DNA of 64,000 bases from Astragalus membranaceus. Its lineage: Eukaryota > Streptophyta > Magnoliopsida > Fabales > Fabaceae. The notes beneath the pieces are model-generated. The model searched no databases and was not told where the DNA came from. It was given only the letters and a program-made list of their open reading frames with translations. This document shows positions 23,760 to 34,128 of this stretch, piece by piece (the stretch's first letter is position 1; each line of letters begins with the position of its first letter). The stretch covers positions 107,790,442 to 107,854,441 of the forward strand of contig CM076846.1 in assembly GCA_039519185.1 (NCBI GenBank), written 5' to 3'. The position numbers were made by a program, and so were the translations under genes.

Positions 23760-23966
23760 TAAGAAACAATAGACATTGATCCCGTGCCAGGAATCAATTC
23801 TACAGTAAACTCTACTTCTCGCTCTGGAGGTTCAGAAGAAACTTCATCGTGAAGACATCCAGAAAGTCATTCACGACCTGAACGTTCGCCAAATCTAAAC
23901 TAGTTTCAGCGGATGCAGATAACATACTAACGTGTGCTCCCGCACCTTGGAATGAAGATTGACCGT

Positions 23967-24388
23967 CTAAGGTGAACTAGGTAACCGCTTCAGAATTTGT
24001 CCTAGACAATTCAACTGATTCTGAAGCGAAGCTGATAGTTGATTAATACCGACGTTTGCAACATGATTTGCAGTCATCCAATTCATACCCAAAATGGTGT
24101 CCACACTTCTCACAGGCAAACAAATAATCCTTCCTCGAAATTTCTGTCTCCTATAACACGTAGGCAATTCCGACACAAAGATTGGGTCTGGACACGACCC
24201 ATAGCCGCAGTTAAGATAGTTATCGGTTCGGATAGCGATGATAAGGCTAATCCCAACTGATTCACACGCGTTCGGGATATACAGCAATAGGTTGCACCCG
24301 AATCATATAATATACTGACAGAGTTATTGAAAACTGATCCCATACCCCTCAGTAGATTGTCTGCAGTTGTAACTGTCTGAGCATTCAA
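23967..24388 (-). pseudogene. G2 aspartic protease
   Basis: Minus frames at 24110-24388 and 23967-24287 carry LYDSGATYCCIS (the catalytic D-S/T-G is intact) and downstream LGMNWM, which are the two ends of the gypsy retropepsin fold. A frame switch lies within the domain. Confidence 0.8.
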
Positions 24389-24960
24389 AGTGTTGACTCG
24401 TCCTTGCCTTGGAGCTGCTTGTGACTCCTTGGCACTTTCCCTTACGGGGCACTCTTTACCATAGTGACCCTCTGCATTTATATAATAGTACCGATTAGGT
24501 CTTCACTTGCAATCACCGCTGTGAGGCTTTCCACAGTTAGAACCTCTTCTGACCTTTGAAGAATCAAAGAATTGCATCTGCTTTTCCTTTAATGAATTTA
24601 TCTTAGGACTTTGCATTAGGAGTTGATAATTCAACTACCTTCCTTATTTTCCCATACTCCCTATGAGATAATCCTCGGCGACATAGGCTGGTTGCATTAA
24701 GGCAACATAATTTGTAGCAGTATAAGAACTGAGACCATAAATCATAAAAGCACTTATGCCCGTCTTATACTTCTGCATTCTCCGTTCGTCATCCGAAGCT
24801 TACTTTACCACTTGGTAAAACTGAGACAACTCCTCAAACCTAGCGGTGTATTGTTCCACCGTCATGTCACCTTTCCCGAGGCTGCACCGGTTGAAGATTC
24901 CGATTGTGGTCGAGGATTGCATCTTGATCATCCAGTCATAATTCCGCTTATGATGCACTA
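24389..24960 (-). pseudogene. G2 gag relic with zinc knuckle
   Basis: Translating the minus strand shows a gag core fragment (MTVEQYTARFEELSQFYQ near 24800-24870) and degenerate knuckle sequence (CGKPHSGDCK near 24510-24540, then AEGHYGKECP near 24440-24480, where an expected cysteine is tyrosine). Several stops interrupt it. Confidence 0.65.
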
Positions 24961-25063
24961 AGTATTAAGTTGATCAGGCTCAATGTCTCTTAGCATCACA
25001 AGTGTAATTACAAAAGGACTAGCAAGGAATCGACTCAACCCTAAGCTAAGTCCGACTAGGTCG

Positions 25064-25079
25064 AACTGCTCTGATACCA
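25064..25079 (-). other. G2 primer binding site
   Basis: The minus strand reads TGGTATCAGAGCAGTT two bases from the 5' LTR end, a full match to the initiator-methionine tRNA site used by many plant gypsy and copia elements. Confidence 0.9.
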
Positions 25080-25081
25080 AC

Positions 25082-27523
25082 TGTAACACCCCGGTATTTC
25101 TATCTACTAAAAATACCCAAGTGCACCATAGTAACACATCAGAGATACACAATTCCTGCCTAAATACTGAATATCGCAACATAGTTCAACTGAATAACAA
25201 CACAGCGGTCTTAACACAAATAAGACCATAAACTGCCAGCAACTATAGTACTCAGTATCGTACAAGAAAGCGGAAGAAAATACATAATACCACATCATAG
25301 TGTCGTAGTACACAGACAACAAAGAGAATATAAACTTAAACATAAAGCTAAGTCTTCAGTAGCCAGTCCGAGGGCAACCTGCTCGTGCCTCTGTGGATCT
25401 CCTCTTTCCCTGTTTCTCTGTAAAACAACAACAATGGATTGGGTGAGACAACTTGTCTCAGTGAGTTCTACCGAGACCCCTACTCGCACTCTCGGTTCAA
25501 TTATAAAATCATTTTAATTCAATACGGCATCGGCTGCGCGAACGCTACCCCCGATGGACCGCATAAAACATTTTAACAGATTACCGCTGACGCGAACGAA
25601 GAACCCGGTAACCTGTTAGTTTAGTACGATACCGCTGACGCGAACGAAGAACCCGGTATCGCATAAAAACAATCACACAAAAACAGATTACCGCTGACGC
25701 GAACGAAGAACCCGGTAACCTGTTAGTTTAGTACGATACCGCTAACGCGAACGAAGAACCCGGTAAACGTACTACAAACAACATAACACCGCTGACGCGA
25801 ACGCTGCAAGCCGGTGAACCCCCCTACCAATAGTACATTCTCCTATTGGCATGGAGCCTAGGTAAGAGGATCATGACTCCCTCCCCCTAGTATGTTACAA
25901 CATAGGGTCGTCACCCAACTCGATATATAAACATATATCTACAGTACTATGAACCCACGGTCCATCAAATTAGACAATCAATGAAACACTTAATCCACAT
26001 TTTCTTTTTATAAAAACCAAGTTCACACTCGCACTCTAGTTGACCACTTTTCGACACAATTTTCAATATCAAAAACAGTTCATTTTGCCTTAAAAATAGA
26101 ATATTCAGTTAGGCCTCTGAATAAGCTTTCCAACGCATCTTAGAACACCTCAATCGGGTTCCCGGATCAAAAGTTATCGCGAAACGAAAAACAGTGTTTG
26201 GTTGCTGAAATTCTGCCAACTGGCGCGCGAGTGGCGCGCGGCGCGCAAACGGCGCGCAAACGGCGCGCAAACGGCGCGCAAACGGCGCGTGGACTGGCAG
26301 TAAGGGGCCTGTCAAGTGCAGAATTTTGCGATTTTCGCGAAATCCGCTATTCCGCTCAATTCCGATTCTTGTTCCGATTAAAAACAGATTTGACAGCCAT
26401 AAAAACAATTCCAATCAAAGTCACGCAATCATTCAAGTCAATCAAAAACTCATTCAAAACGGATTTTATCAAAAACGACATAGTTTTCCGAATAACGGTT
26501 TTAAATCAAAATCTCTCGAATCAAATCACCAAAAATTCCATTTTTAACGCGACGCGACCCGAGACTCGCTCCGATCGATTCCTAATCCGAAACAGACAAT
26601 ATCCAGAAATATTCCAGTCCAGCGAAAGCGATAAAACAGTTAATTAATAAATTCGAAAAACGAAAATCCTAAACGTGAGTAGAACTCACCCTTGAAGCGT
26701 GAACCACGTACGGCCGAATCCACCGAGTAACCACACGAACATTCCCCGCTCCGGCGACATCCAATCCGCTTCCAAAGCTTTCCACTCGATCGCGAAACCT
26801 CATTTTGACCGAAATACCGATTTCCCCGAAATTCTACACGGACACTATTCATCATCTTCCTCCTCTAACCTCCATGACACTATTCACCAAAACCCCAAAT
26901 CACCCAACTCGCTTCCAATCTTTCAATCGAACCTCAATCAACGATCCATCATCCTTGGGTTCGCTCCTAACCGAACCTAAACCTTCAAAACCAACCCAAA
27001 ATCGGATTTCCCACAAAAGCTCCAAAAAAACGAAAATGGCCAAGTGAGAGAGAGTGAGCTGATCGTCACGAAATTGGTACCAAAACGAAGAGGAAGTAGC
27101 GATGAACATTTTTCGTGTTGGACGGAAGTCGTTTCGGCGAAGTCTCTCACTCCCTCTTCTCTTCTCCCTCACGCCATCTCTCTCTTTTTCTCTTCTTTCT
27201 CTCTTTTCTTCTCTCTGTTTCTCAGTTTCTTTCTTTCTTTCAATTCCTTTCTTTCTTTTAATTTCTTTCTTTCCTCTCACATGCACACACGTATACACAA
27301 ATATATTTATTTAGTATATTTGTTGTAACGCGGTCAATTTACCATATTGATCGAAATCTCCTATTTCGATTCCAAAACTTCCTTGGTCCGTATTATCCGG
27401 TTAACGATTCGATGACAACCGATAAATAATTTTAGCACTCAATAAATTTACCAGTCGAGTACTAAATTAGCTTAATTGGGTTAACATCCAAATAATTTCA
27501 TTAATTATTTTGGGGATGTTACA
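25082..27523 (-). repeat. G2 5' LTR
   Basis: This 2442-bp LTR is nearly identical to 18884-21354 (offset 6198 before the GC array). It contains the same hairpin array, a shorter GC word array and the same CT/GA-rich block near 27150-27270. Differences noticed are single bases near 26461, 26836 and 27330 plus loss of about 29 bp in the GC array. Confidence 0.92.
25527..25816. repeat. Stem-loop array, second copy
   Basis: This is the same six-unit hairpin array as at 19329-19618, base-identical as far as I can see. Confidence 0.8.
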
Positions 27524-28243
27524 CTAAGTGCCTATTTATAGGGTTTGTAGAAATATGACCGTTGGAACAATTTTTCACGTAAAAAAGGTGAGTAGTGAAT
27601 CGATTCCTTGCTTGAAACAAATGGAGTGTAAATCGATTTATTTAGTCAAAATGTGACCGTTGAAATAAGAAGGGAATCGATTATTTGCTTAAAAAGGAGT
27701 GTATGGAAATCGGTTCATTTCTTGAGAAATAGGAAGTTGAAAATCGATTATTGGCTTGTTAAAATAAGGAGGAAATCGATTTTTGTGCTTCACAATAGCA
27801 AGAGGAGAATCGATTTCTTGCCTATAGGAAACAGGTGAGGAATCGATTTTCCTTTTTAAGAAATAAGTGATGAATCGATTATAGTTTTACACAAGGAAGT
27901 GAGAAATCGATTCCTAGCCTTAAAAGGAGGGAAATCGATTTCTTACTTTAACCAAGGAAGCTAGAAATAGATTTCTACCTTTATAAAAGGACCTTAAAAT
28001 CGATTTTCTTCTTAACTTTGCAAAAACCATTTTCTCATGCTACGTGCCTACCTATTAGGCTTTTATATAAAAGATTTTCTTCAAGCTTTTAACACAACAG
28101 TTATATTTTAAAAAATCATCTCTCAACTACAAAAGTTATAGAACGGAAGTGATAGGATCTTACACGGTGTCCTATCAAAAGCAAATTAACACATAGGTCT
28201 TGAGCACCAGAGTGGCTTCTCCTCCAAGCCGCTATACTTTAAG
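27524..28243 (-). repeat. Third SIRE LTR, second part
   Basis: The LTR resumes with the target duplication CTAAG and the TATA box (27532-27541 on the minus strand), then the fullest AATCGATT block (27598-28010). It stops at CTATACTTTAAG (28243), about 130 bp short of the usual LTR end. The missing tail has a counterpart at 31534-31610. Confidence 0.88.
27598..28010. repeat. AATCGATT array, best preserved SIRE copy
   Basis: About 13 units of AATCGATT or one-mismatch forms have starts near 27598, 27631, 27674, 27705, 27741, 27773, 27808, 27840, 27871, 27905, 27933, 27965 and 27999, a spacing of about 30-40 bp. The nearest unit is about 57 bp upstream of the TATA box on the minus strand. Confidence 0.85.
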
Positions 28244-28618
28244 GAATCAAACGGGCGCACAGATAGTGCTTCTTGTGTTGATTCAGAAAACGAATTCTAA
28301 ACTATTTTGAGCATTCCTTTGGTCCTCCATCTTTCCGAATTCCATAGACAATACAAAAAAATTATTACAACTATCGTAATCAATCAAATCTGAAAACTTG
28401 TCCTACCCATAGAACAGCAAAAACATTGAACACTTAGGCAAACCGAACTTCCCCCTTTTTTCGACATACAAGCGGGGTGCCTAATCTTATAGGGGAGTTA
28501 TAACTACTAATAGCCATTTCTAAGAAATATCCCTGCTTAAGACTTCAAAAGGTATTGCCCTAATCTGGGGTCTAAAGACTTAGTCTTAATCGTTGGGGAT
28601 CCACTACATACTTCTTAT
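28244..28618. other. Unassigned stretch, probably G1 internal
   Basis: Between the truncated SIRE LTR and the CACTA-like element I see no frame, repeat or motif. By position it should be the 5' part of G1. Confidence 0.35.
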
Positions 28619-28639
28619 CACTACAAGAATTACTTGCAT

Positions 28640-29300
28640 TACTGGCTAGACATTTCTGGCGGAATCAGTCAGCCAGTAAGTTTTCTGGTGGAATTATGCG
28701 ATTTCTGGCGGATTTAGTCTGCCAGTAAGTTTCTGGCAGATCCCATAACATTTCTGTCGAATTTAAACAGCCAGTATATTTACTGGCGGATTGAGTAGGA
28801 ATTTCTGGCGGAAATTAATTGAAAAACTAAAATAATTTTATAAATAAATATATCCGCCAGTAATTGCATTTACTGACGGAAATTTCAGCCAGAAAATACC
28901 CTCAAAAGCGGCGCATTGACCTTTAAAAATGGCCAGTAATGCAGTTCCGCCAGTAACACGCAAGTTCCGCCAGTAATGCAGTTCCGCCAGTAACACGCAA
29001 GTTCCGCCAGTAATATATCCGCCAGTAATTGCATTTACTGGCGGAAATTTCAGCCAAAAAATACCCTCAAAAGCTGCGCATTGACCGTTAAAAATGGCCA
29101 GTAATGCAGTTCCGCCAGTAACACGCAAGTTCCGCCAGTAAATGCAGACAAGATGGCAGTGAGATGTCGCGTCACAAACCAATTCCGCCAGTAATTCAAA
29201 TTTCCGCCAGAAAACCGACTGCAGCTAGTCAAATCCGTGGGCTGTCAGCTGCCACAATTCCGCCAGAAACTGCCTTTAATCCGCCAGTAATATTTCGTGC
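28640..29300. repeat. CACTA left subterminal repeat field
   Basis: More than twenty copies of TTCCGCCAGTAA-like words occur in both orientations. A direct duplication of about 180 bp is seen (28850-28960 against 29005-29140), including the segments AATTGCATTTACTG and GTTCCGCCAGTAACACGCAA. Confidence 0.8.
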
Positions 29301-29943
29301 CGTTGCGTCTCCTCCTTCTTACCTCCATTATAAATTCTGAAGCCTCTCATTTGTTATTCATTCCACCATTTCTCTCAAATGTGTCTAAAATTTTTTTCAT
29401 TCATTCACACCATTTCTCTCCAAGTTCTACACGAAAGTTTCCAGATTTGTTGAAGGTATGTTTGTAAGAATATATTTCATATTAGGTTGTTTTCGTTAAT
29501 ATTTTGTTTTAAAAGCTGAGTTGTTAATATTTCTGATATATCATATTTGTTAGTTTGCTTAAGTTTGGTTGAAGATTTGCTCAAAAGAAACCGGAATTAG
29601 CATCAAGCCAGAATCTTCTCTTCATTACCGGTTAGTTATCAAGTTATTTCTTACTAAATATTTATAGTTATAAGTTTTTTAAAATCTGTTAATTAAAAAC
29701 GAATTACTGTGATATATTATAAAATAATATATTGTTGTATTTTTTTAAAATGTGTTTATAATTAAAAAATTAGTTTTTAAAATCTGTTTATAATTATTTT
29801 TTGAATTAAATAAATGAATTAAAAAATTATTTTTAAAAAATTTAAATAAAAAACGAATTAAATATCAACAAATTTTAAATATAAAAAACCATTTGAAAAA
29901 TATTTTTTTTAAATAAATATATAATACAGTACTCGCGGATTTG

Positions 29944-30184
29944 GTTGTTTAGTGGCTGATATTCAGCCAGTAATTACTGGCCGAATTTCAGCCAGTAATT
30001 ACTGGCCGAATTTCAGCCAGTATTTACTGGCTGAAATTCGGCCAGTAAATCCGCCAGTCATTACTGGCTGAAATTCCGCCAGTAACAATTACCTGCGGCC
30101 GTTTTTCTGGCTGATTACTAGCGGACTAAATCCGTCAGTAATGTGCAATTTCTGGCCGAATTTCAGCATTACTGGGGGATTGAG
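29944..30184. repeat. CACTA right subterminal repeat field
   Basis: Repeated GCCAGTAATTACTGGC palindromes and GGCCGAATTTCAGCCAGTA words occur, several as perfect inverted pairs that could fold. Confidence 0.75.
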
Positions 30185-31201
30185 TATGCCAATCTAGGGT
30201 TTATATTCTACGAGCACTTAGAGCTTATGGGCTTGAGGTAGAGTAGGAATTCTTTTTGGAATCAGGGTAAAAACACAGTCCAAAAATCTATTTATATGTG
30301 TATATATTTTCGTTAGCTTTCCAATGCATCCAAGAACACCTAAATCGGTGTTCCGGATCGAAAGTTATGAACGAAACAAGTTGGAATACTAGCGAAAATT
30401 TCCCACAGATAGAACTGACATGCTTCTCATCGGAGGGTCGTAATATGGTTACTTCTATTGACATCACATACTAGTCCATTTTTAAAAGTAACCCAACTTA
30501 GAAATTTTGACAAGGAAACTAATCTAATAAACATTGGGTGGTACTACCTGTCAAAATTGTAGGTACAATTATAGTTCACTAGTTTGGTTTCATGGCATTG
30601 GGGAAGGTGTTTCTGAGGAAAAGGAACATGATCTAGAATCATGACTATCCGAAAGGATCTCACTGGGGCTGAAACATAAGTTGGGGTTAACTCGAGTCAC
30701 AAGGTAGGGTTAACTATCTGGGTTTCACGGTGACTACTAATCCTAAACAAATCCAGGATACTGACACTCCTTCTACCGGAATGTTTTCTCAACTTATAGC
30801 TCTCTAGGTGACCACTTACGATTTACACGGCAACACGATAGTCGAATCGGCTCCAAATATTAAACGGTCGCCCACAATTTCCCCGAACCGGCACGGATGC
30901 CCATTCTTTCTTTCCGTAACGTCGTCTGTAGCCCACTACTTCTGCTGTGTGCTCTAATGAAACGAGAAGGCCAGAAATCCTAGGGTTTTAGGGTTTCAGA
31001 AATTTTCGGGGCTGAGGCAACCAATTGTCATTATTCTCAGTACGTTGCATGAAATATTGAGTGGATCCAGCTCAATGCTTCACACAATATACTGAAAGGT
31101 GCTAACAGTTAATTGTCTAAGTCCCTAGTTGACTCGATCTATCTAATCTATTGACTACTTATCTCTAAGCGCGACAAGGTCAAACTGCTTTGATACCAAA
31201 A
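30185..31201 (-). other. G1 internal relic, 5' part
   Basis: No frame is supportable. A block at 30313-30378 (AGCTTTCCAATGCATC... GATCGAAAGTTATGA) resembles the conserved block of the Tekay-like LTRs. The last 60 bp resemble the leader of G2 next to its primer site. The primer binding site is read on the minus strand at 31182-31198 (TGGTATCAAAGCAGTTT), a one-mismatch initiator-Met tRNA site. Confidence 0.6.
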
Positions 31202-32596
31202 TGTAACATCCTTAAATTTAGACGTCATAAACTTAGAATGTTAACCATTTCAATATAAATCAGAGTTGCGAACCTATTTAAGAAATTGAACATAACATTA
31301 CTTGATGGAAGAAACCATCCTAATCTTACTCCAAAAGATATAAATACCAAAATGAGTACTTAATGACATAACTGAAAACAGTTAAACATGAGTCATTATC
31401 CAAAAACTTGTTCAACTCCGAAAGTACGGTTTGCTAAATAAAATAACTTTGATTATACAATCAACAAGAAAATCTTGTCATATTACATATTACAAAAACT
31501 AGGGAAGACTAAGCAAATGTAAACTCGGTCCCTTGTTCAACTGTAACCATTAGTAGACAGATTGTAATTTGTTATCAAACAAAACAAAGAGTGTTTGACC
31601 TTGGTTCAACAATTAGACTCAACCAAGCTTCAATTTAATCTCAACAATACACTCAATTTCATAAATTTTGGTCAAGATTCATGAGTACCTGGCCTTATTA
31701 CCATTTTCAGCACATGACATGAGTTCTAAAACAACCTTTCAACAAGCTTCTTCACCCCTAGGTACAAGCATTACCATATCTTTAGGAACAACAACATGCA
31801 AGGTTCATAACATCAAACAAAACAAATCTAAAACGTAGAACTCACCTTAGATGTCGAATTCAACTCAAGTGCAAGCAAAATAGAAGTCATATGTTCACCA
31901 CAAGCTTCCCCAAAAGCCCAAATTGAAATCCCAGCTTCAAACCCTCTCCCTAAGCTCTTAAAATCGAAATGTGGGTGGAGGATTGCTAGTAACAAGCCTC
32001 TAGTTGCACATGCAAGTCCAAATTCTGCTCCTACAGCTCCATCTATCAACATGCAAGGTCGCAAACGAAGGTGGAGAAGGAGGGAGTTCCAAACTCTGTT
32101 TTTCAAACTTAAGTGGAGATGAAATTTCTGAACTTGAGGGTTGTAATGAGAAGGGTTATGAAGGAAGTTTTCAGTGGGGAAAAGAAATGTGAGGGAAGGG
32201 TTTCATTTTTCCTTGTCAATCTTTGCTCTCCTCTCCATCTCCTTCGCCCTCTCTCTTTCTCTTTTCTTTCTTTTTCAAACAAAAGGGTAAAGTGAATTGT
32301 GAGGGAAGGTTAAGCTGAAACCATTTAAGTGTGAGGGAGTGTGGGTTTTTTAAAAGGGAATTTACTGTTTTGCCCTTATACTAGGCGCACCTCTCCTCTC
32401 TTCTCATACACTACCCAAAATTAATTGCCCAAACTAGCACACAAGCATCTAATTATTTCATTTAGCCATGTATTCAACCAATTTAAATTATCAACCATGG
32501 ACTCAAACAAAACAATCAACCACTCAATTAGCAACAATTAATTAAAATTAGTCACTAATCAACACAACTATAACAATCACTTTGGGGGATGTTACA
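31202..32596 (-). repeat. G1 5' LTR with SIRE fragment inside
   Basis: It starts TGTAACATCC next to the primer site and ends GGGGGATGTTACA. Positions 31611-32596 match the left LTR (1424-2210 plus 4388-4603). A 77-bp SIRE LTR tail lies inside at 31534-31610. It ends at 32596 against copia coding sequence, which marks the insertion of G1 into that copia. Confidence 0.85.
31534..31610 (-). repeat. SIRE LTR tail inside G1 LTR
   Basis: The 77 bp from CTTGTTCAACTGTAACCATT to GGTTCAACA match the last part of the SIRE LTR at about 1347-1423. The same gypsy sequence (ATTAGACTCAACC) follows in both places. Confidence 0.9.
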
Positions 32597-32912
32597 ATTC
32601 ATGACTACCACTGGTGATGGGTTAGATTCTATGACTGTGGAATTTATGATTACTAGAGGTGAGGGTAAAACTGTGGTTGATATATGGTATTTTGACACTG
32701 GGTGTTCAAATCACATGACTGATAATAGAGAATGGTTGGTCAATTTTGACCCAACCAAGAAAACCTCTATTAAATGTGCTAACAATAAGAGTATGGTTGC
32801 TGAGGGAATGGGTGATATACTCATTCAAAGGGATGATGGCAAGACAGTTTTGATTGAGAATGTGTGGTACATTCCCAATATGAGAAGTAATCTCATTAGT
32901 GTGGGGCATTGA
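32597..32912 (+). pseudogene. Tork/Tnt1-like copia: gag end and protease
   Basis: Reading on the + strand gives DIWYFDTGCSNHMTDNREW, the aspartic protease motif of copia (DTGCSNHM), followed by NVWYIPNMRSNLISVG. The frame ends at 32912 and continues in another frame, so at least one frameshift lies near 32905. The upstream part of the element (5' LTR, gag) is displaced to the left of the window by the G1 insertion. Confidence 0.88.
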
Positions 32913-33965
32913 TTGAGAAGGGTTTCTCTGTTGTAATCAAGGACAACAGGCTAAAGCTCTATGACACAAAGGAGAAGATGATTTTGACCTCACCACTATC
33001 GAAGAACAGAACATTCAGAACTAGCCTAGAAGCAGAGTTCCTCAATGCAACAATAGTAGACTCAGAAAGCTTCCTATGGCATCAAAGGTATGAACCTCTA
33101 AACTTTAGAAGTCTATCTCTATTGAATGCTAAGGAATTAGTCTGTGGAATGGCTAAAATAGTTTTACCTGAAAAAACTTGTATTGTGTGCCTAGTTGGAA
33201 AGCAACCTAGGATAAAATTTAAGTCAGGCCTAAAAATGAGATCTAAGGATGTACTAGATCTCTTACACTATGATATATGTGGCCCTTTTGAGGTACAATC
33301 TATTGGAGGCAGTAAGTACTTCATCACATTTGTGTATGAGTACTCCAGGATGCTTTGGATGTACTTAATCAAGGCCAAAAGTGAAGCTCTTGAAGTGATC
33401 AAGAAGTTCAAAGCCATGGCAGAAAAACCGAGTGGGAAGGCTATAAAAATATTAAGGATTGATGGGGGAGGTGAATATACCTCAAAAGACTTTGAAGAGT
33501 GTTGTTCGAATGAGGGAATAATTAATGAAGCGACTTCCCATTATACACCACAACACAATGGCTTGACAGAAAGAAGAAATAGGAGCATTCTAAACATGGC
33601 CAGAAGTATGCTCAAACAGAAAGTTAGCTCAAAAATTGTGGGGAGAAGAAGTCATGACAGCTACTTACTTGTTGAATAAATGCCCTACTAAGAAGCTGAA
33701 TGGTAAGGTATTTGAGGAGATTTGGCTAGGTAGAAAACCTAGTGTGGCTCACTTAAGAGTGTTTGGTTCTTTGTGCTATGGGCACATACTAGATGCTACA
33801 AGGAAGAAACTTGAAGATAAGAGTAAACATCTAATCTTAGTAATTTATCATCCTACTAGTGCCTATAGGTTGTATAATCCTACTAATGACAAGGTTGAAA
33901 TAAATAGGGATGTTGTTGTCTTGGAGGAAGAAAGTTGGGATTGGCAGAAAATCAAACCAAACTAG
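32909..33965 (+). pseudogene. Tork/Tnt1-like copia: integrase
   Basis: Frames 32909-33679 and 33636-33965 carry the zinc region (WHQRYEPLNF, C-x2-C at CIVCLVGKQ), then HYDICGPFEV, the IDGGGEYTS block, and TPQHNGLTERRNRS. The first histidine of HHCC is still H but the usual WHxRxGH is degraded (RYEPLNF). A frame break lies near 33640-33670. A stop at 33963 separates the C-terminal part and linker (33910-34125, acidic, low similarity). Confidence 0.88.
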
Positions 33966-34128
33966 TTCTCATTCCTCTGTGACAGTGAATTTAGATCCCG
34001 TTGAGGAAGTAACAAAACCTATGAATACCCTAGATGAAGATGAAAATGGTGGGGAACACGCAAAGGAGGTGGCAGAACCTAGACCTCAAAGGCATAGACA
34101 GATGTCAAGGAGATTTGCTGACTAAGAG

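Larger units (their letters stand above)
18884..27523 (-). mobile_element. Tekay/Del-like gypsy G2, complete but defective
   Basis: The 8640-bp element has two LTRs (18884-21354 and 25082-27523), a polypurine tract next to the left LTR and a near-perfect initiator-Met tRNA primer site next to the right LTR, so it reads on the minus strand. Target duplications are CTAAC on the left and CTAAG on the right; the uninterrupted SIRE LTR has CTAAG. The internal domain is only about 3.7 kb. It contains gag, protease, RT, part of RNase H and an integrase relic, all with frame breaks. The LTRs differ by only about three substitutions plus one array-length change that I could see, so the insertion is recent. 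Confidence 0.92.
28619..30184. mobile_element. CACTA-like non-autonomous DNA transposon, one end lost
   Basis: The left end CACTACAAGAAT is the classic terminus of En/Spm (CACTA) elements. Subterminal regions on both sides are packed with the word CCGCCAGTAA/TTACTGGCGG and variants (28640-28870, 28870-29300 and 29944-30184), as expected for CACTA subterminal repeats. The middle (about 29300-29940) is AT-rich without a transposase frame. I do not find the matching TTGTAGTG right end, so the right terminus is deleted or mutated and the end coordinate is approximate. Confidence 0.65.
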
